From Flavobacteriales bacterium (lineage in GTDB: Bacteria > Bacteroidota > Bacteroidia > Flavobacteriales > Flavobacteriaceae): DNA of 64,000 nucleotides. The translations under genes were made by a program, and so were the position numbers. Within the stretch, counting starts at the first letter, position 1. Each line of letters opens with the position of its first letter. Below are positions 55,143 through 64,000 of the stretch, piece after piece. A model generated the notes under the pieces. It was not told the origin of the DNA, searched no databases, and saw only the letters and a program-made list of their open reading frames with translations. The DNA lies in assembly GCA_027067965.1 (NCBI GenBank), contig JAMOUV010000010.1, positions 558,001-622,000 on the forward strand. Direction: 5' to 3'.

Positions 55143-55412
55143 TTACTTATCGTCTATTTTTTTGACGTTGATTTTGACAGGCGGTTCGAATTTTTCCGGA
55201 ATATTATCGGGATTTTCGGCCAATTCATTGAGTTCTTTTACGATTTTCTCTATTTCTTCATCGGAAAAATTCTTTTCCTTGCAAGCCGATTCCAAGGTTC
55301 CCCAAATAGGTTCGCCGCATCGAATACACTTGATGCCTCGTACTCGCAAATATTCTTCGGCAAAAGGATAATCTTCCACCAAATCCTCGATGGTAATATC
55401 TTTTGTAATCAT
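55143..55412 (-). CDS. DUF1858 domain protein
   Basis: An 89-residue soluble protein. It has the DUF1858 pattern ITKDITIEDLVEDYPFAEEYL, then a CxxC pair (C29 and C32, in KCIRCGEPIWG) and an acidic tail (FSDEEIEKIVKELNEL). The CxxC motif may bind metal or a cluster. The ATG at 55412 is preferred over 55445, which falls upstream of the -7 box at 55428-55435. It leads the four-gene unit. Confidence 0.83.
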   Translation of the reverse strand: MITKDITIEDLVEDYPFAEEYLRVRGIKCIRCGEPIWGTLESACKEKNFSDEEIEKIVKELNELAENPDNIPEKFEPPVKINVKKIDDK

Positions 55413-55427
55413 TTTTCTTCTTTTGTT

Positions 55428-55435
55428 CAAAAATA
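55428..55435 (-). promoter_or_regulatory. -7 box for the DUF1858 operon
   Basis: CAAAAATA reads TATTTTTG on the minus strand, 15 bp upstream of the ATG at 55412. Confidence 0.5.
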
Positions 55436-55449
55436 CGAAAACCATACCA

Positions 55450-55478
55450 AATAAAAAGCCGCCCGAACGGGCGGCTTT
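55450..55478 (-). terminator. Terminator of gdhA
   Basis: AAAGCCGCCCG (55455-55465) pairs with CGGGCGGCTTT (55468-55478), with only AA between the arms. On the minus strand T residues follow, 21 bp after the gdhA stop. Confidence 0.88.
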
Positions 55479-55499
55479 GATTTATACGCTATTTTTATT

Positions 55500-56843
55500 T
55501 TAGACCACACCTTGAGCAAGCATGGCATCGGCTACTTTCACGAATCCGGCGATATTAGCCCCTTTTACATAATTTACATATCCGTCGGGTTCGGTGCCGT
55601 AACGAATACATGATTCGTGAATATTGTTCATGATTTGTTTCAATTTGGCATCTACTTCTTCACGGGTCCATTGCAAGCGAATGGAATTTTGGCTCATTTC
55701 CAATCCCGAAACGGCCACACCACCTGCATTGGATGCTTTACCCGGTGAATAAAGTATTTTGGCTTTTTGGAATACTTCTATTCCTTCGGGAGTGGTAGGC
55801 ATATTCGCGCCTTCGGCTACACACATTACACCGTTTTCAACAAGTTTTTTCGCATCGTTTCCGTCGATTTCATTTTGGGTTGCACACGGAAGGGCGATAT
55901 CGGCTTTGATACCCCAAGGTTTTTGTCCTTCGAAATATTGTGCCGTCGGATATTTTTCCACATATTCTTTAATTCTTCCCCGTTTCACATTTTTCAAGTG
56001 CATCACAAAGGCGAGTTTTTCTTTGTCTATACCGTCGGGGTCATATACGAATCCGTTGGAATCGGAAAGCGTAAGTACTTTACCGCCCAATTCGATTACC
56101 TTTTCGGTCGCATATTGGGCTACGTTTCCGGCTCCGGATACCAATACGTCTTTACCTTTAAAGCTTTCGCCTTTAGTGGCTAACATGGTTTGCGTGAAGT
56201 AAACCAAACCGTAACCTGTGGCTTCGGGTCGCAATAAAGAACCGCCATATGACAATCCTTTACCGGTCAGCACGCCTGTGAATTCATTTCTTAATTTTTT
56301 ATACATCCCGAACAGATAACCTATTTCTCTTCCGCCTACACCGATATCGCCGGCCGGTACATCGGTGTCGGGACCAATATGACGGAATAATTCTTGCATA
56401 AAGGCCTGGGTAAATCGCATCACTTCCATATCGGACTTGCCTTTCGGATCAAAATCCGAACCCCCTTTTCCGCCTCCCATGGGCAGGGTGGTTAATGAAT
56501 TTTTGAAAACTTGTTCGAAACCTAGGAATTTCAAGATGCTTAAATTCACGGTCGGGTGAAAACGAAGTCCGCCTTTATAAGGACCGATAGCAGAATTGAA
56601 TTCCACCCGGTATCCGCGGTTTACTTGTAAATTTCCTTTATCATCCACCCAAGGAACTCTGAACATCACCACACGTTCGGGTTCAATCATCCTTTCCAAC
56701 AACATTTTTCCTTTATACTTCGGATTTTCTTCTATAAAAGGTATAACCGCTTCAACCACTTCATAAACGGCTTGTAGAAATTCGGGTTCATGAGGATTAC
56801 GTTGTTTGGCGTAATCCATGAATGCTTTGACTTTTTCGTTCAT
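55500..56843 (-). CDS. gdhA: Glutamate dehydrogenase (probably NADP-dependent)
   Basis: Interconverts 2-oxoglutarate plus ammonium with glutamate. It has 447 residues, the length of the hexameric NADP-type enzymes. The substrate site includes [11 protein letters not shown] (with the binding Lys), [17 protein letters not shown] and [15 protein letters not shown]. The cofactor domain has [15 protein letters not shown] preference comes from the family, not from a residue I could test. It has its own -7 box and terminator. Confidence 0.96.
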   Translation of the reverse strand: MNEKVKAFMDYAKQRNPHEPEFLQAVYEVVEAVIPFIEENPKYKGKMLLERMIEPERVVMFRVPWVDDKGNLQVNRGYRVEFNSAIGPYKGGLRFHPTVNLSILKFLGFEQVFKNSLTTLPMGGGKGGSDFDPKGKSDMEVMRFTQAFMQELFRHIGPDTDVPAGDIGVGGREIGYLFGMYKKLRNEFTGVLTGKGLSYGGSLLRPEATGYGLVYFTQTMLATKGESFKGKDVLVSGAGNVAQYATEKVIELGGKVLTLSDSNGFVYDPDGIDKEKLAFVMHLKNVKRGRIKEYVEKYPTAQYFEGQKPWGIKADIALPCATQNEIDGNDAKKLVENGVMCVAEGANMPTTPEGIEVFQKAKILYSPGKASNAGGVAVSGLEMSQNSIRLQWTREEVDAKLKQIMNNIHESCIRYGTEPDGYVNYVKGANIAGFVKVADAMLAQGVV

Positions 56844-56871
56844 AATTATAAATATTTCGGTTTTTTACATA

Positions 56872-56879
56872 CAAATATA
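56872..56879 (-). promoter_or_regulatory. -7 box for gdhA
   Basis: CAAATATA reads TATATTTG on the minus strand, 28 bp upstream of the gdhA ATG. Confidence 0.55.
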
Positions 56880-57028
56880 TTAGAATAAATACGGTTTTTT
56901 ATATGTCGATTATCATTTTTCTTTTGTTTTGATGTATTTTAAACACTCCTTCTACGGGTCTTTTGAGGATAAACGGTGAATTGAGAAAATTCTTGTTTGA
57001 TTTTACGTTAAAATCCGTTTTATTGACG

Positions 57029-57036
57029 TAAATTTG
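57029..57036 (+). promoter_or_regulatory. -7 box for rnr
   Basis: TAAATTTG (TAnnTTTG) lies 22 bp before the rnr ATG at 57059. Confidence 0.5.
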
Positions 57037-57058
57037 TTTGGATTTGAAATGATGTATT

Positions 57059-59242
57059 ATGAAAAAAGATTTTGAAAACTTGCTCATCCGTATTCTGCAA
57101 GTGATGAGTGAAGAACCGCGTAAAAGTTTTAATTACAAACAAATAGCATCAAAATTGGAGTTACATTCGGATGAACTCCGCCGGAAAGTTCAAGAAGAAT
57201 TGGAAAAATTATTGGCCCAAGACCGAATCGAGGAAACTTCTCGCGGAAAATACCGAATCAAGAAAAAAGTGGTGTTTTTGGGAATTTTGGATATGACCAA
57301 TAATAAATCGGGATTTGTAATTGTGGACGAATTGGACAAGGATATTTTTATTCCGAATGCTTTTCTGAACAAGGCCCTCCACGGCGATTTGGTGGAAGCG
57401 AGAATTTTGCGCGAAAGAGGTAAACGCAATCCCGAAGGAGAAATATTAAAAGTCATCAACCGGGCGAAAACCCATTTTACCGGCATTGTGCGAATGAAAA
57501 AAGGATTTGCTTTTGTGGATCCCGATGATCCGAAGATGTACAAGAGTTTTTATGTGCCCGAAGAAGATTTGAACGGTGCGGAGCATGGCGAAAAAGTAGT
57601 GGTTGAAATGACCGATTGGCCCGAAAAAGCCGGAAGCCCTTTCGGACGAGTGGTAAAAATTTTAGGTAAACCCGGCGAACACGAGACGGAAATTCATTCC
57701 ATTTTGGATGAATATAACCTCCCCTATGAATTTGAACCGGAAATTGAAGAGGCGGCCAAACAATTGCCGAAAATCATCACCCCCGAAGAAATAAAAAAAA
57801 GGCGCGATATGCGCGACCGTGTAACCTTTACCATCGACCCTACGGATGCCAAAGATTTTGACGATGCCTTGTCGGTCAAGCGATTGAGTAACGGCCGTTG
57901 GGAAATCGGCGTCCATATAGCCGACGTAAGTCATTATGTGAAGCCGGGCGATGTCTTGGACCAGGAGGCCTATATGCGGGCGACATCGGTCTATTTGGTG
58001 GATCGCGTCATTCCCATGTTGCCCGAAGTATTATCCAACCAACTTTGTTCGCTTCGGCCCAATGAAGACAAATTGACCTTTTCGGTTGTATTCGAAATGG
58101 ATGAAAGCGGAAAAGTTTACAAAAAATGGTTCGGCCGAACCGTTATCCATTCCGACAAAAGATTTACCTACGAAGAAGCACAAGAAATTCTTGACAAGGG
58201 AAAAGGATTGTTTCATGAACAATTGGAAATATTAAATAAAATGGCTAAACAACTGCGGGCCCAACGCTTCAAACGAGGAGCCATCAGTTTCGAGCGTTCG
58301 GAAGTGCGTTTTAAACTGGACGAACAAAAAAATCCCGTGGAAATTCTTGTAAAAATCCCTATAGATACCAACAAACTCATCGAAGAATTTATGTTGCTCG
58401 CCAATCGAAGTGTGGCGGAATTTGTGGGTAAGGAATTGAAGAAAAAGATTTTTGTTTATCGTGTGCACGACAAACCCAAACGCGACAAACTGGAAGAATT
58501 GAAAAATGTGATTAAGAAATTCGGTTATAAAATCGATTTGCGTAATGATAAAAAATTAGCCCAAGCCATTAACAAACTTTTGGAAGATGTCAAACACAAG
58601 AAAGAACGTACTTTAGTGGAATTATTGGTACTTCGCACCATGAGCAAGGCCGTTTATACCACCGACAACCGCGGACATTACGGTTTGGCATTCGATTATT
58701 ACACGCATTTTACTTCGCCCATCAGGCGGTATCCGGATGTGATGGTGCACCGTTTGTTGCAGAAATATTTGGACGGCCAAACGGTTCGAAATGTAACGGC
58801 TTATGAAAAAAAATGTATTCATGCCACCGACATGGAAATTAACGCCCAGCATGCCGAATGGGACAGTATCGCTTACATGCAAGCCAAATATATCAAAGAT
58901 TATATCGGCGAAGAATTCGAAGGTGTGATTTCGGGCGTCACCGAATGGGGGCTTTACGTGGAACTGACCGATACCTTGATTGAAGGAATGGTGCGGCGTA
59001 CGGAAATTTTTAGCGATTACTTTATTTTTGATCCGGATGACAAAGCATTGGTAGGCCAACGCACCCGAAAACGATATCAATTAGGTGATGATGTGCGGGT
59101 ACGCGTAGTGGATGTGGATTTGGTCAAAAAACATGTGACTTTCGAATTGGCCGACGATTTCACAAAACATCAAGCAATGGTCAGAGAACAAATTAAAAAA
59201 CGAAAAAAGAAGAACCAAAAGAAAAGAAATAAAAGAAAATAA
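57059..59242 (+). CDS. rnr: Ribonuclease R
   Basis: Processive 3'-to-5' exoribonuclease that degrades structured RNA. It has 727 residues in the order: winged-helix start (1-60), cold-shock domains (about 65-215, GFVIVDEL and KGFAFVDPDD), RNB catalytic domain (about 250-590, acidic cluster IDPTDAKDFDDALS), S1 domain (about 635-715, GVISGVTEWGLYVEL), and a lysine-rich tail. The ATG is 22 bp after a -7 box. It diverges from gdhA. Confidence 0.95.
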   Translation: MKKDFENLLIRILQVMSEEPRKSFNYKQIASKLELHSDELRRKVQEELEKLLAQDRIEETSRGKYRIKKKVVFLGILDMTNNKSGFVIVDELDKDIFIPNAFLNKALHGDLVEARILRERGKRNPEGEILKVINRAKTHFTGIVRMKKGFAFVDPDDPKMYKSFYVPEEDLNGAEHGEKVVVEMTDWPEKAGSPFGRVVKILGKPGEHETEIHSILDEYNLPYEFEPEIEEAAKQLPKIITPEEIKKRRDMRDRVTFTIDPTDAKDFDDALSVKRLSNGRWEIGVHIADVSHYVKPGDVLDQEAYMRATSVYLVDRVIPMLPEVLSNQLCSLRPNEDKLTFSVVFEMDESGKVYKKWFGRTVIHSDKRFTYEEAQEILDKGKGLFHEQLEILNKMAKQLRAQRFKRGAISFERSEVRFKLDEQKNPVEILVKIPIDTNKLIEEFMLLANRSVAEFVGKELKKKIFVYRVHDKPKRDKLEELKNVIKKFGYKIDLRNDKKLAQAINKLLEDVKHKKERTLVELLVLRTMSKAVYTTDNRGHYGLAFDYYTHFTSPIRRYPDVMVHRLLQKYLDGQTVRNVTAYEKKCIHATDMEINAQHAEWDSIAYMQAKYIKDYIGEEFEGVISGVTEWGLYVELTDTLIEGMVRRTEIFSDYFIFDPDDKALVGQRTRKRYQLGDDVRVRVVDVDLVKKHVTFELADDFTKHQAMVREQIKKRKKKNQKKRNKRK

Positions 59243-59471
59243 TTTTAATAAATTAATATTTTCGAATTTGTTGACCTTAAATCGATTTAGGATCATGTGC
59301 TCGTCTTATAATTGTGTGCGCAACATTCAGAATTAAAAAAAATCAGAGGATTTTAAAATAATACCGAGGGCTTGAAAGTTAAGAAGGTGTAAAATAGAGA
59401 AAACAAACAAAAAGAGCGCAAAAGTTTTCGGGCTTATTTCATAACTTCGCACAAAAGTTTCGTCCAAAAAA

Positions 59472-60203
59472 ATGTGGCAAGTATTCAAAAAAGATTTTAA
59501 ATATTTCATGGCCTCCTACACCGGTTTGGTGGTGGGAATGGTATTTTTATTAATTCTTGCGTTGTTTTTGTGGTTGATGGAAGGGAATTATAATATTTTA
59601 TATTCCGGATTGGCCGAAATGACACCGTTTTTCGATTTGGTGCCGTGGCTGTTTATTTTCGTGATTCCCGCCATCAGCATGCGGTCTTTGTCGGAAGAAT
59701 ACCGTTCGGGCACCCTTGAGATTTTATTAACCAAACCGATAACCGAACGCCATTTGGTGATGGGAAAATTTTTGTCGGTATGGTTTTCCTCTTTGATTTT
59801 GCTGATTCCTACCTTAATATATCTTTTCAGTATTTATCAACTGGCCATGCCGGACAATCGCCCGGATCCGGGTGTGATTATTTCCTCCTATATCGGACTT
59901 GTCTTGCTGGCCATGGTTTTTTCGGCTATCGGCGTATGGGCTTCGTCCATGACATCCAATCAAATGGCGGCTTATTTAGCAAGTATATTTTTGATATTCC
60001 TTTTCTATTTCGGCGCATACGGTTTAGCCAATTTCGATTTGTTCGGCCGGTATGATTATTTTATTCAATCCTTGGCATTTTTGCCCCGTTATAATCATTT
60101 TATCAAAGGATTATTTAAATTTTCCGATGTGATTTATATGACGGGCTGGACCTTGATTTTTCTGGGCTTGGCCATTTATTTCGTAAAAAAACACAAGGAA
60201 TAA
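59472..60203 (+). CDS. gldF: Gliding-motility ABC permease GldF
   Basis: A 243-residue inner-membrane ABC-2 type permease with about six helices. The conserved element between helices two and three is PAISMRSLSEEYRSGTLEILLTKP (about 65-88), typical of GldF/NosY. GldF is needed for gliding in Flavobacterium together with GldG and the ATPase GldA. The gene is one base from gldG. No gldA is present in this window; it is commonly encoded elsewhere. Confidence 0.92.
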   Translation: MWQVFKKDFKYFMASYTGLVVGMVFLLILALFLWLMEGNYNILYSGLAEMTPFFDLVPWLFIFVIPAISMRSLSEEYRSGTLEILLTKPITERHLVMGKFLSVWFSSLILLIPTLIYLFSIYQLAMPDNRPDPGVIISSYIGLVLLAMVFSAIGVWASSMTSNQMAAYLASIFLIFLFYFGAYGLANFDLFGRYDYFIQSLAFLPRYNHFIKGLFKFSDVIYMTGWTLIFLGLAIYFVKKHKE

Positions 60204-60204
60204 T

Positions 60205-61854
60205 ATGAAGATGAATTGGAAAAAAATATTACTTTTCGGTTCATTGCTTGCGGTATTGTCGTTTATAATAGGCGGGCAAATCGATTTTACTTCCGACAAA
60301 CGCCATACGCTTTCCGATACCACAATCAAAATTATAAAGAAACCCCGGAAAAATATCCACATAACCGTCTATCTACAAGGGGATTTTCCGGCTTACTTCA
60401 AAAAATTGCAACACGAAACCCAAAATCTTTTGGAAGAATTCCATCGCGCCAATAGCCGGCTCACTTTTTCGTTTGTAAATCCGGAAAAACAAGGGAGTTC
60501 CTTCATTGACAAATTAATAGGAAAGGGATTTCGCCCGGCGGAAATCAGCGTGCAAAAAGGAAGCGAATTATCCCAAATCCGTATCTTTCCATGGGCCGAA
60601 ATAGAATATGACAATCGCCATGAGAAAGTCCCCTTGTTAATTAGTCTGCCCGGCGCAAAAATCGAAGACCAAATCAACCGGAGCATTGAAAATTTGGAAT
60701 ATGCCTTTTCCTACGCCATCAACAAAGTTACCGCCCCACAAAAACCGGCCGTTGCCATATTGAAAGGTAACGGCGAATGGGATGATATTTATATAGCCGA
60801 TTTTCTTACCGCATTGCGCGATTTTTACCGCATCGCCCCTTTTACCTTGGATAGTTTGGAAACTTCGCCCCGGGAAACCATCGAACAATTACAATCATTC
60901 GATTTGGCCATAATTGCCGGACCTACCGAAAAATTCAGCCGGAAAGACAAATATGCCTTGGATCAATTCTTGATGAACGGCGGGCGCCTTCTTATGCTTT
61001 TCGACCCGGTCAAAGCGCATAAAGATACTTTGTTTTATAAATACAAAACCTACGCCTTGAATGCCGAACTGGATACCGAAGATTGGCTTTTCTTTTACGG
61101 AGTGCGTCCCAAACCTGTGTTGGTAAAAGATTTAATCGCCGCCCCGGTCATGCTCAAGGTGGGGGATGTACAAGGAAATCCGCAATTATTGGAATTTCCT
61201 TGGGTTTATTCGCCATTGGTCACACCCGAAAAATCGCATCCCATCGGTAAAAATACCGGAAAAGTAAAACTCGATTTTGTCAGTCCGTTGGACACCTTGA
61301 AAAATCAACTGAAAAAAACCGTGCTGCTCCGCAGTTCACCATATACGGATATCCAAGGCGTGCCCGCCGAGATTAATTTTGAAGATATTGCGCGAAAACC
61401 CGATAAAAAACGCTACAACAAAGGACCGCAAATTTTAGGTGTGTTAATCGAAGGAGTTTTTAAATCGGCATTTCGCGGCCGGGTCAAGCCCGTTGATTCC
61501 GAATTCAAAAGTCAAGCCCGGACCAAAATGATTGTTATCACGGACGGAGATATTATCAAAAATGACATCAAAAAAGGACAACCCTTGCCTTTGGGTTTGG
61601 ATAAATGGAGCGGCATACAATACGACAACAAAAATTTTCTACTTAACGCCGTGCATTATTTGGCCGATAAAGAAGGACTTTTCTTATTGAAAAACAAAAG
61701 CGTACGCTTGAGTTTAATCGATAAAAACAAGGCGGTGGCCGATGCCGGTTTTTGGCGAATGGTCAATCTTGTTTTGCCGCTTATTTTGCTTACGGTTATT
61801 TTTCTGACGGCCATGTGGTGGCGAAAACGTAAATACAAGCGATTTCATGTATAA
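60205..61854 (+). CDS. gldG: Gliding-motility protein GldG
   Basis: A 549-residue membrane-anchored protein. An N-terminal helix (about 8-25) is followed by a large periplasmic region with IHITVYLQGDFPAYFKKLQ, NLLEEFHRANSRLTFSF and PAVAILKGNGEWDD, then a GRLLMLFDPV segment, and a C-terminal helix (about 515-538). This layout (TM, ABC-type transporter-associated domain, TM) is that of GldG. It forms the transporter with GldF and GldA. The sfsA start overlaps its last 8 bp. Confidence 0.92.
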   Translation: MKMNWKKILLFGSLLAVLSFIIGGQIDFTSDKRHTLSDTTIKIIKKPRKNIHITVYLQGDFPAYFKKLQHETQNLLEEFHRANSRLTFSFVNPEKQGSSFIDKLIGKGFRPAEISVQKGSELSQIRIFPWAEIEYDNRHEKVPLLISLPGAKIEDQINRSIENLEYAFSYAINKVTAPQKPAVAILKGNGEWDDIYIADFLTALRDFYRIAPFTLDSLETSPRETIEQLQSFDLAIIAGPTEKFSRKDKYALDQFLMNGGRLLMLFDPVKAHKDTLFYKYKTYALNAELDTEDWLFFYGVRPKPVLVKDLIAAPVMLKVGDVQGNPQLLEFPWVYSPLVTPEKSHPIGKNTGKVKLDFVSPLDTLKNQLKKTVLLRSSPYTDIQGVPAEINFEDIARKPDKKRYNKGPQILGVLIEGVFKSAFRGRVKPVDSEFKSQARTKMIVITDGDIIKNDIKKGQPLPLGLDKWSGIQYDNKNFLLNAVHYLADKEGLFLLKNKSVRLSLIDKNKAVADAGFWRMVNLVLPLILLTVIFLTAMWWRKRKYKRFHV

Positions 61855-62542
61855 ATATCCCGAAAAACCGGTCAAAGGCAAATTTATCAGACGTTACAAA
61901 CGTTTCTTAACCGACGTGGAACTGGATGACGGACAAATCGTTACGGCGCACTGTACCAATACGGGAAGTTTGGCTTCCTGTTTGATTCCCGGAGCGGAAG
62001 TTTTGCTTACACCATCGAATAATCCTCACAGAAAAACCCGTTTTACTTGGGAAAGCATTCGTATTGGAGATATATGGGTCGGCGTGAATACAAGCGTTCC
62101 TAATAAGTTGATTTACAACGCCTTGAAAGAAAATTTGATTCCGGAATTAACCGGATTTCATACCGTCAAACCGGAAGTGAAATTTCAACAAAGCCGTTTT
62201 GATTTGTATTTGGAAAACGAGCGAGAAAAAATGTTTGCCGAAATCAAAAACGTCACATATCGCGAAGGCGACTTTGCATTATTTCCCGATGCGCCCACCC
62301 AAAGAGGTTTGAAACATTTGAAAGAATTGGTTTCTGCGGTGGAACAAGGGTACCGGGCGGCCATTATTTTTGCCATAGCCCGCCCCGATGCACGCATCTT
62401 CGCGCCTGCCGCGCATGTGCATCCCGATTATGCACTCATGCTTAAGCAAGCGGTGGATACCGGTGTGGAAATCTATCCGCTTATCATACATTATTCCGAA
62501 GAAGGCGCCCGTGTGGCGGGCATGATGCAATACGAATTATGA
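61847..62542 (+). CDS. sfsA: SfsA-like nuclease-fold protein
   Basis: A 231-residue cytoplasmic protein of the SfsA (sugar fermentation stimulation) family. It carries KGKFIRRYKRFLTDVEL, HCTNTGSLASCL and the nuclease-fold EIKNVTYREGDFALFPDAPTQRG segment, with an acidic-Lys pattern like restriction-type nucleases. The real function is unsettled; DNA binding is reported for E. coli SfsA. It overlaps gldG by 8 bp and is probably in the gldFG transcript. Confidence 0.92.
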   Translation: MYKYPEKPVKGKFIRRYKRFLTDVELDDGQIVTAHCTNTGSLASCLIPGAEVLLTPSNNPHRKTRFTWESIRIGDIWVGVNTSVPNKLIYNALKENLIPELTGFHTVKPEVKFQQSRFDLYLENEREKMFAEIKNVTYREGDFALFPDAPTQRGLKHLKELVSAVEQGYRAAIIFAIARPDARIFAPAAHVHPDYALMLKQAVDTGVEIYPLIIHYSEEGARVAGMMQYEL

Positions 62543-62758
62543 ATCAATTTATATTCGATTAATTGTCCGGACTCGAAAAGTAAAAACTTTGCGACGATTT
62601 TAAGAAATTTTAATCACCTATTCCGGCTAAAAATTTATTTCAATGTGATTTAAAGTTTCTTCAGTTTTTTAAATAGCGGAAAAATTTTTCGGATTTAAAA
62701 TGAATGAACGATTTTGGCAAGGTTTTTGTAGTGTTTTTGTAATAAAAATCCTACTAAA

Positions 62759-63106
62759 GTGAGCAAAGCCGAATTGATAGAAAAAAAAGAAAAATCTTAC
62801 GCAAAAAAATTACAATCCCACACATGGAAGTTATTAAGCATTTATGAAACGGGTTTGGTTCCCGATATGGCGCGATATAATGATGTGGATGTGGAAATTA
62901 TTTTCGGCAAATTGAATATTTATGCCGTGTATGGGAATAAGTCGGAAGTTTTCCCTTATAAATTTATTTCTCCTAAAATTTTCAAGGTTTCCATAGGAGG
63001 GAATGAAGCGATATGTCGTATTCATAAATTAACCGACAAAAAATTGGTATTTCATGCCGATTTCCAGGACTCTCATTTTATAGTGGAAATGGAAAAGAGG
63101 CGTTGA
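62759..63106 (+). CDS. Small protein, function unknown (GTG start)
   Basis: A possible 115-residue soluble protein with a lysine-rich N terminus and a beta-rich body (VEIIFGKLNIYAVYGNKSEVFP). No ATG lies before the conserved-looking part. A stop occurs 30 bp upstream, so the GTG at 62759 is the start. I do not recognise the family. It converges on the amidinotransferase gene, with 1 bp between the stops. A 216-bp gap, without a clear -7 box, separates it from sfsA. Confidence 0.65.
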   Translation: MSKAELIEKKEKSYAKKLQSHTWKLLSIYETGLVPDMARYNDVDVEIIFGKLNIYAVYGNKSEVFPYKFISPKIFKVSIGGNEAICRIHKLTDKKLVFHADFQDSHFIVEMEKRR

Positions 63107-63107
63107 T

Positions 63108-64000
63108 TTAGCGCCGGGTTAATGCCAAGGTCGAACATCGCAGGAGTCCTTCTTGTTTGGCAATCTCACGATAAGATATCTCTTCCGTATAAATGCCGTT
63201 TTTTCTTAGCCAACGATTTAGCCGGGTGAATTGGCTGTCGGAAACTACTATTTCCGGCGAAATGGAAAAAATATTGGCATTCATATCATACATCTCTTGT
63301 TTAGTAAGATGAAATAAATTATTATACCCGAATATTTCCACTAGCTGTTGATATTGTTCGGGTTTTGCGAAACCTTCTTTGTATATAATGGCTTTATCCG
63401 CTCCCACGGGTTGAAACACACAATCCAAATGCAATGCATTTTCGTAAGGGTCGGTATTCGATTTAATCAAATCGAATGCCATCACTTTTTTATGTGGAAA
63501 AATTTCTTGTAACCATTCTACGGCCCGGCCATTGGTTCTTGCCGTGATTATATCTGCATAGTCATTTTGCCGGTATGTGCCTATAAAAATATAATCTCGC
63601 CACGGCATTACATCTCCTCCTTCGATATGCACATCTTCGGGAGGAATAATGATTTGATTGGTGTCTATTTGATTAATTATATGTTCAATGGCCTTGTATT
63701 CCTTTTCGCGGTCGGGTAGGATATTGGATTTGATAAATTTATTTTCGACCACAAATCCGATATCTCTCGAAAAAATTTGGTTGGTATTTTCAAGGGGTTC
63801 GGGTCTGAAAACTTTAATATGATATTTCTCCAACACATGCAAAAAACTTTCGATTTCTTTTACCATATCTTTTTCCGCCGGATATGTCCCGGCCAATACA
63901 TGTTGTAATGATTTGGGGTCGTAACATTCTTCGGGAGAAGGTGCCGGCCCGGGGCTGTCGGCCCGTCCTAATATCACGGCTACAAGAGGAGATGTTTCAT
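63108..64000 (-). CDS. Amidinotransferase/arginine-deiminase family protein (5' end cut off)
   Basis: The frame stays open to the window edge, with at least 297 residues visible. An apparent GTG at 63977 is internal, because the codons before it read ETSPLVAV and continue the family start, then ILGRADSPGPAPSPEE. The family acts on guanidino groups (amidinotransferase, dimethylarginine hydrolase, arginine deiminase). Catalytic elements seen are HIEGGDVM, the His in ENALHLDCVFQP, and the nucleophile Cys near the C terminus in GLLRCSTLALTR. The exact reaction is not determined. The true start lies beyond 64000. Confidence 0.88.
   Translation of the reverse strand, partial: ETSPLVAVILGRADSPGPAPSPEECYDPKSLQHVLAGTYPAEKDMVKEIESFLHVLEKYHIKVFRPEPLENTNQIFSRDIGFVVENKFIKSNILPDREKEYKAIEHIINQIDTNQIIIPPEDVHIEGGDVMPWRDYIFIGTYRQNDYADIITARTNGRAVEWLQEIFPHKKVMAFDLIKSNTDPYENALHLDCVFQPVGADKAIIYKEGFAKPEQYQQLVEIFGYNNLFHLTKQEMYDMNANIFSISPEIVVSDSQFTRLNRWLRKNGIYTEEISYREIAKQEGLLRCSTLALTRR

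Overview
The window looks like the chromosome of a free-living member of the Bacteroidota, most likely Flavobacteriales. The signs are: a type IX secretion sorting tail on one secreted protein; gliding genes gldF and gldG; the mevalonate pathway enzyme MvaD; Bat proteins; an ExbB-x-ExbD-ExbD cluster; a Rho with a long charged insertion; a DnaG without zinc ligands; and many promoters with the Bacteroidota -7 box TAnnTTTG instead of sigma70 boxes. Shine-Dalgarno sequences are essentially absent. There are 61 protein genes (two cut by the window edges) and four tRNA genes. I see no rRNA, insertion sequence, prophage, CRISPR array or integrase. This is mainly a housekeeping region with small uncharacterised gene sets embedded in it.

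Layout. 1-2.4 kb: end of an upstream gene (perhaps tdk), alr and a lipoprotein. 2.5-2.9 kb: two identical tRNA-Lys genes and tRNA-Leu. 2.9-7.3 kb: DJ-1/PfpI protein, mvaD, a ZIP metal transporter with a TPR protein, and a small ORF. 7.4-14.6 kb: a leftward run of sulfatase-type transferase, GT4 glycosyltransferase, polyprenyl synthase, dnaG, macro-domain protein and a small membrane protein. 14.7-17.7 kb: dipeptide epimerase, a membrane protein and a T9SS cargo protein. 18.2-24.2 kb: rho, tRNA-Ser, the Exb cluster and glnS. 24.2-35.3 kb: batD, batE, DUF1015, PLP-binding protein, ppdK, gpsA, serine hydrolase and a solitary DNA methyltransferase. 35.6-46.0 kb: HhH and OmpA-like pair, mscL, MuiA-like protein, plsC, trpS, ferredoxin, DUF4271, hemD, GlmU-like protein and glmS. 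46.1-51.3 kb: thiL, thioredoxin-like protein, thioesterase, a small exported protein and an ABC-F protein. 51.4-56.9 kb: outer-membrane barrel, RRM protein, a four-gene unknown operon (LolA-like, lipoprotein, TerB, DUF1858) and gdhA. 57-64 kb: rnr, gldFG, sfsA, an unknown gene and an amidinotransferase-family gene that runs off the right edge.

Functional links. Several genes feed the envelope: Alr and the L-Ala-D/L-Glu epimerase for peptidoglycan, GlmS for amino sugars, PlsC and GpsA for phospholipid, MvaD and the polyprenyl synthase for isoprenoids, and Exb proteins for TonB-dependent uptake. PPDK and GdhA sit at carbon-nitrogen branch points. Nothing here is a clear new defence or mobile system. 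The points most worth a second look are: an inverted repeat that could close over the batD start codon; overlapping opposed promoters between plsC and trpS; the solitary methyltransferase with a TTG start; the DUF1858-TerB-lipoprotein-LolA-like operon; and the membrane HhH/OmpA-like pair. All product names come from reading motifs; no database search was run.
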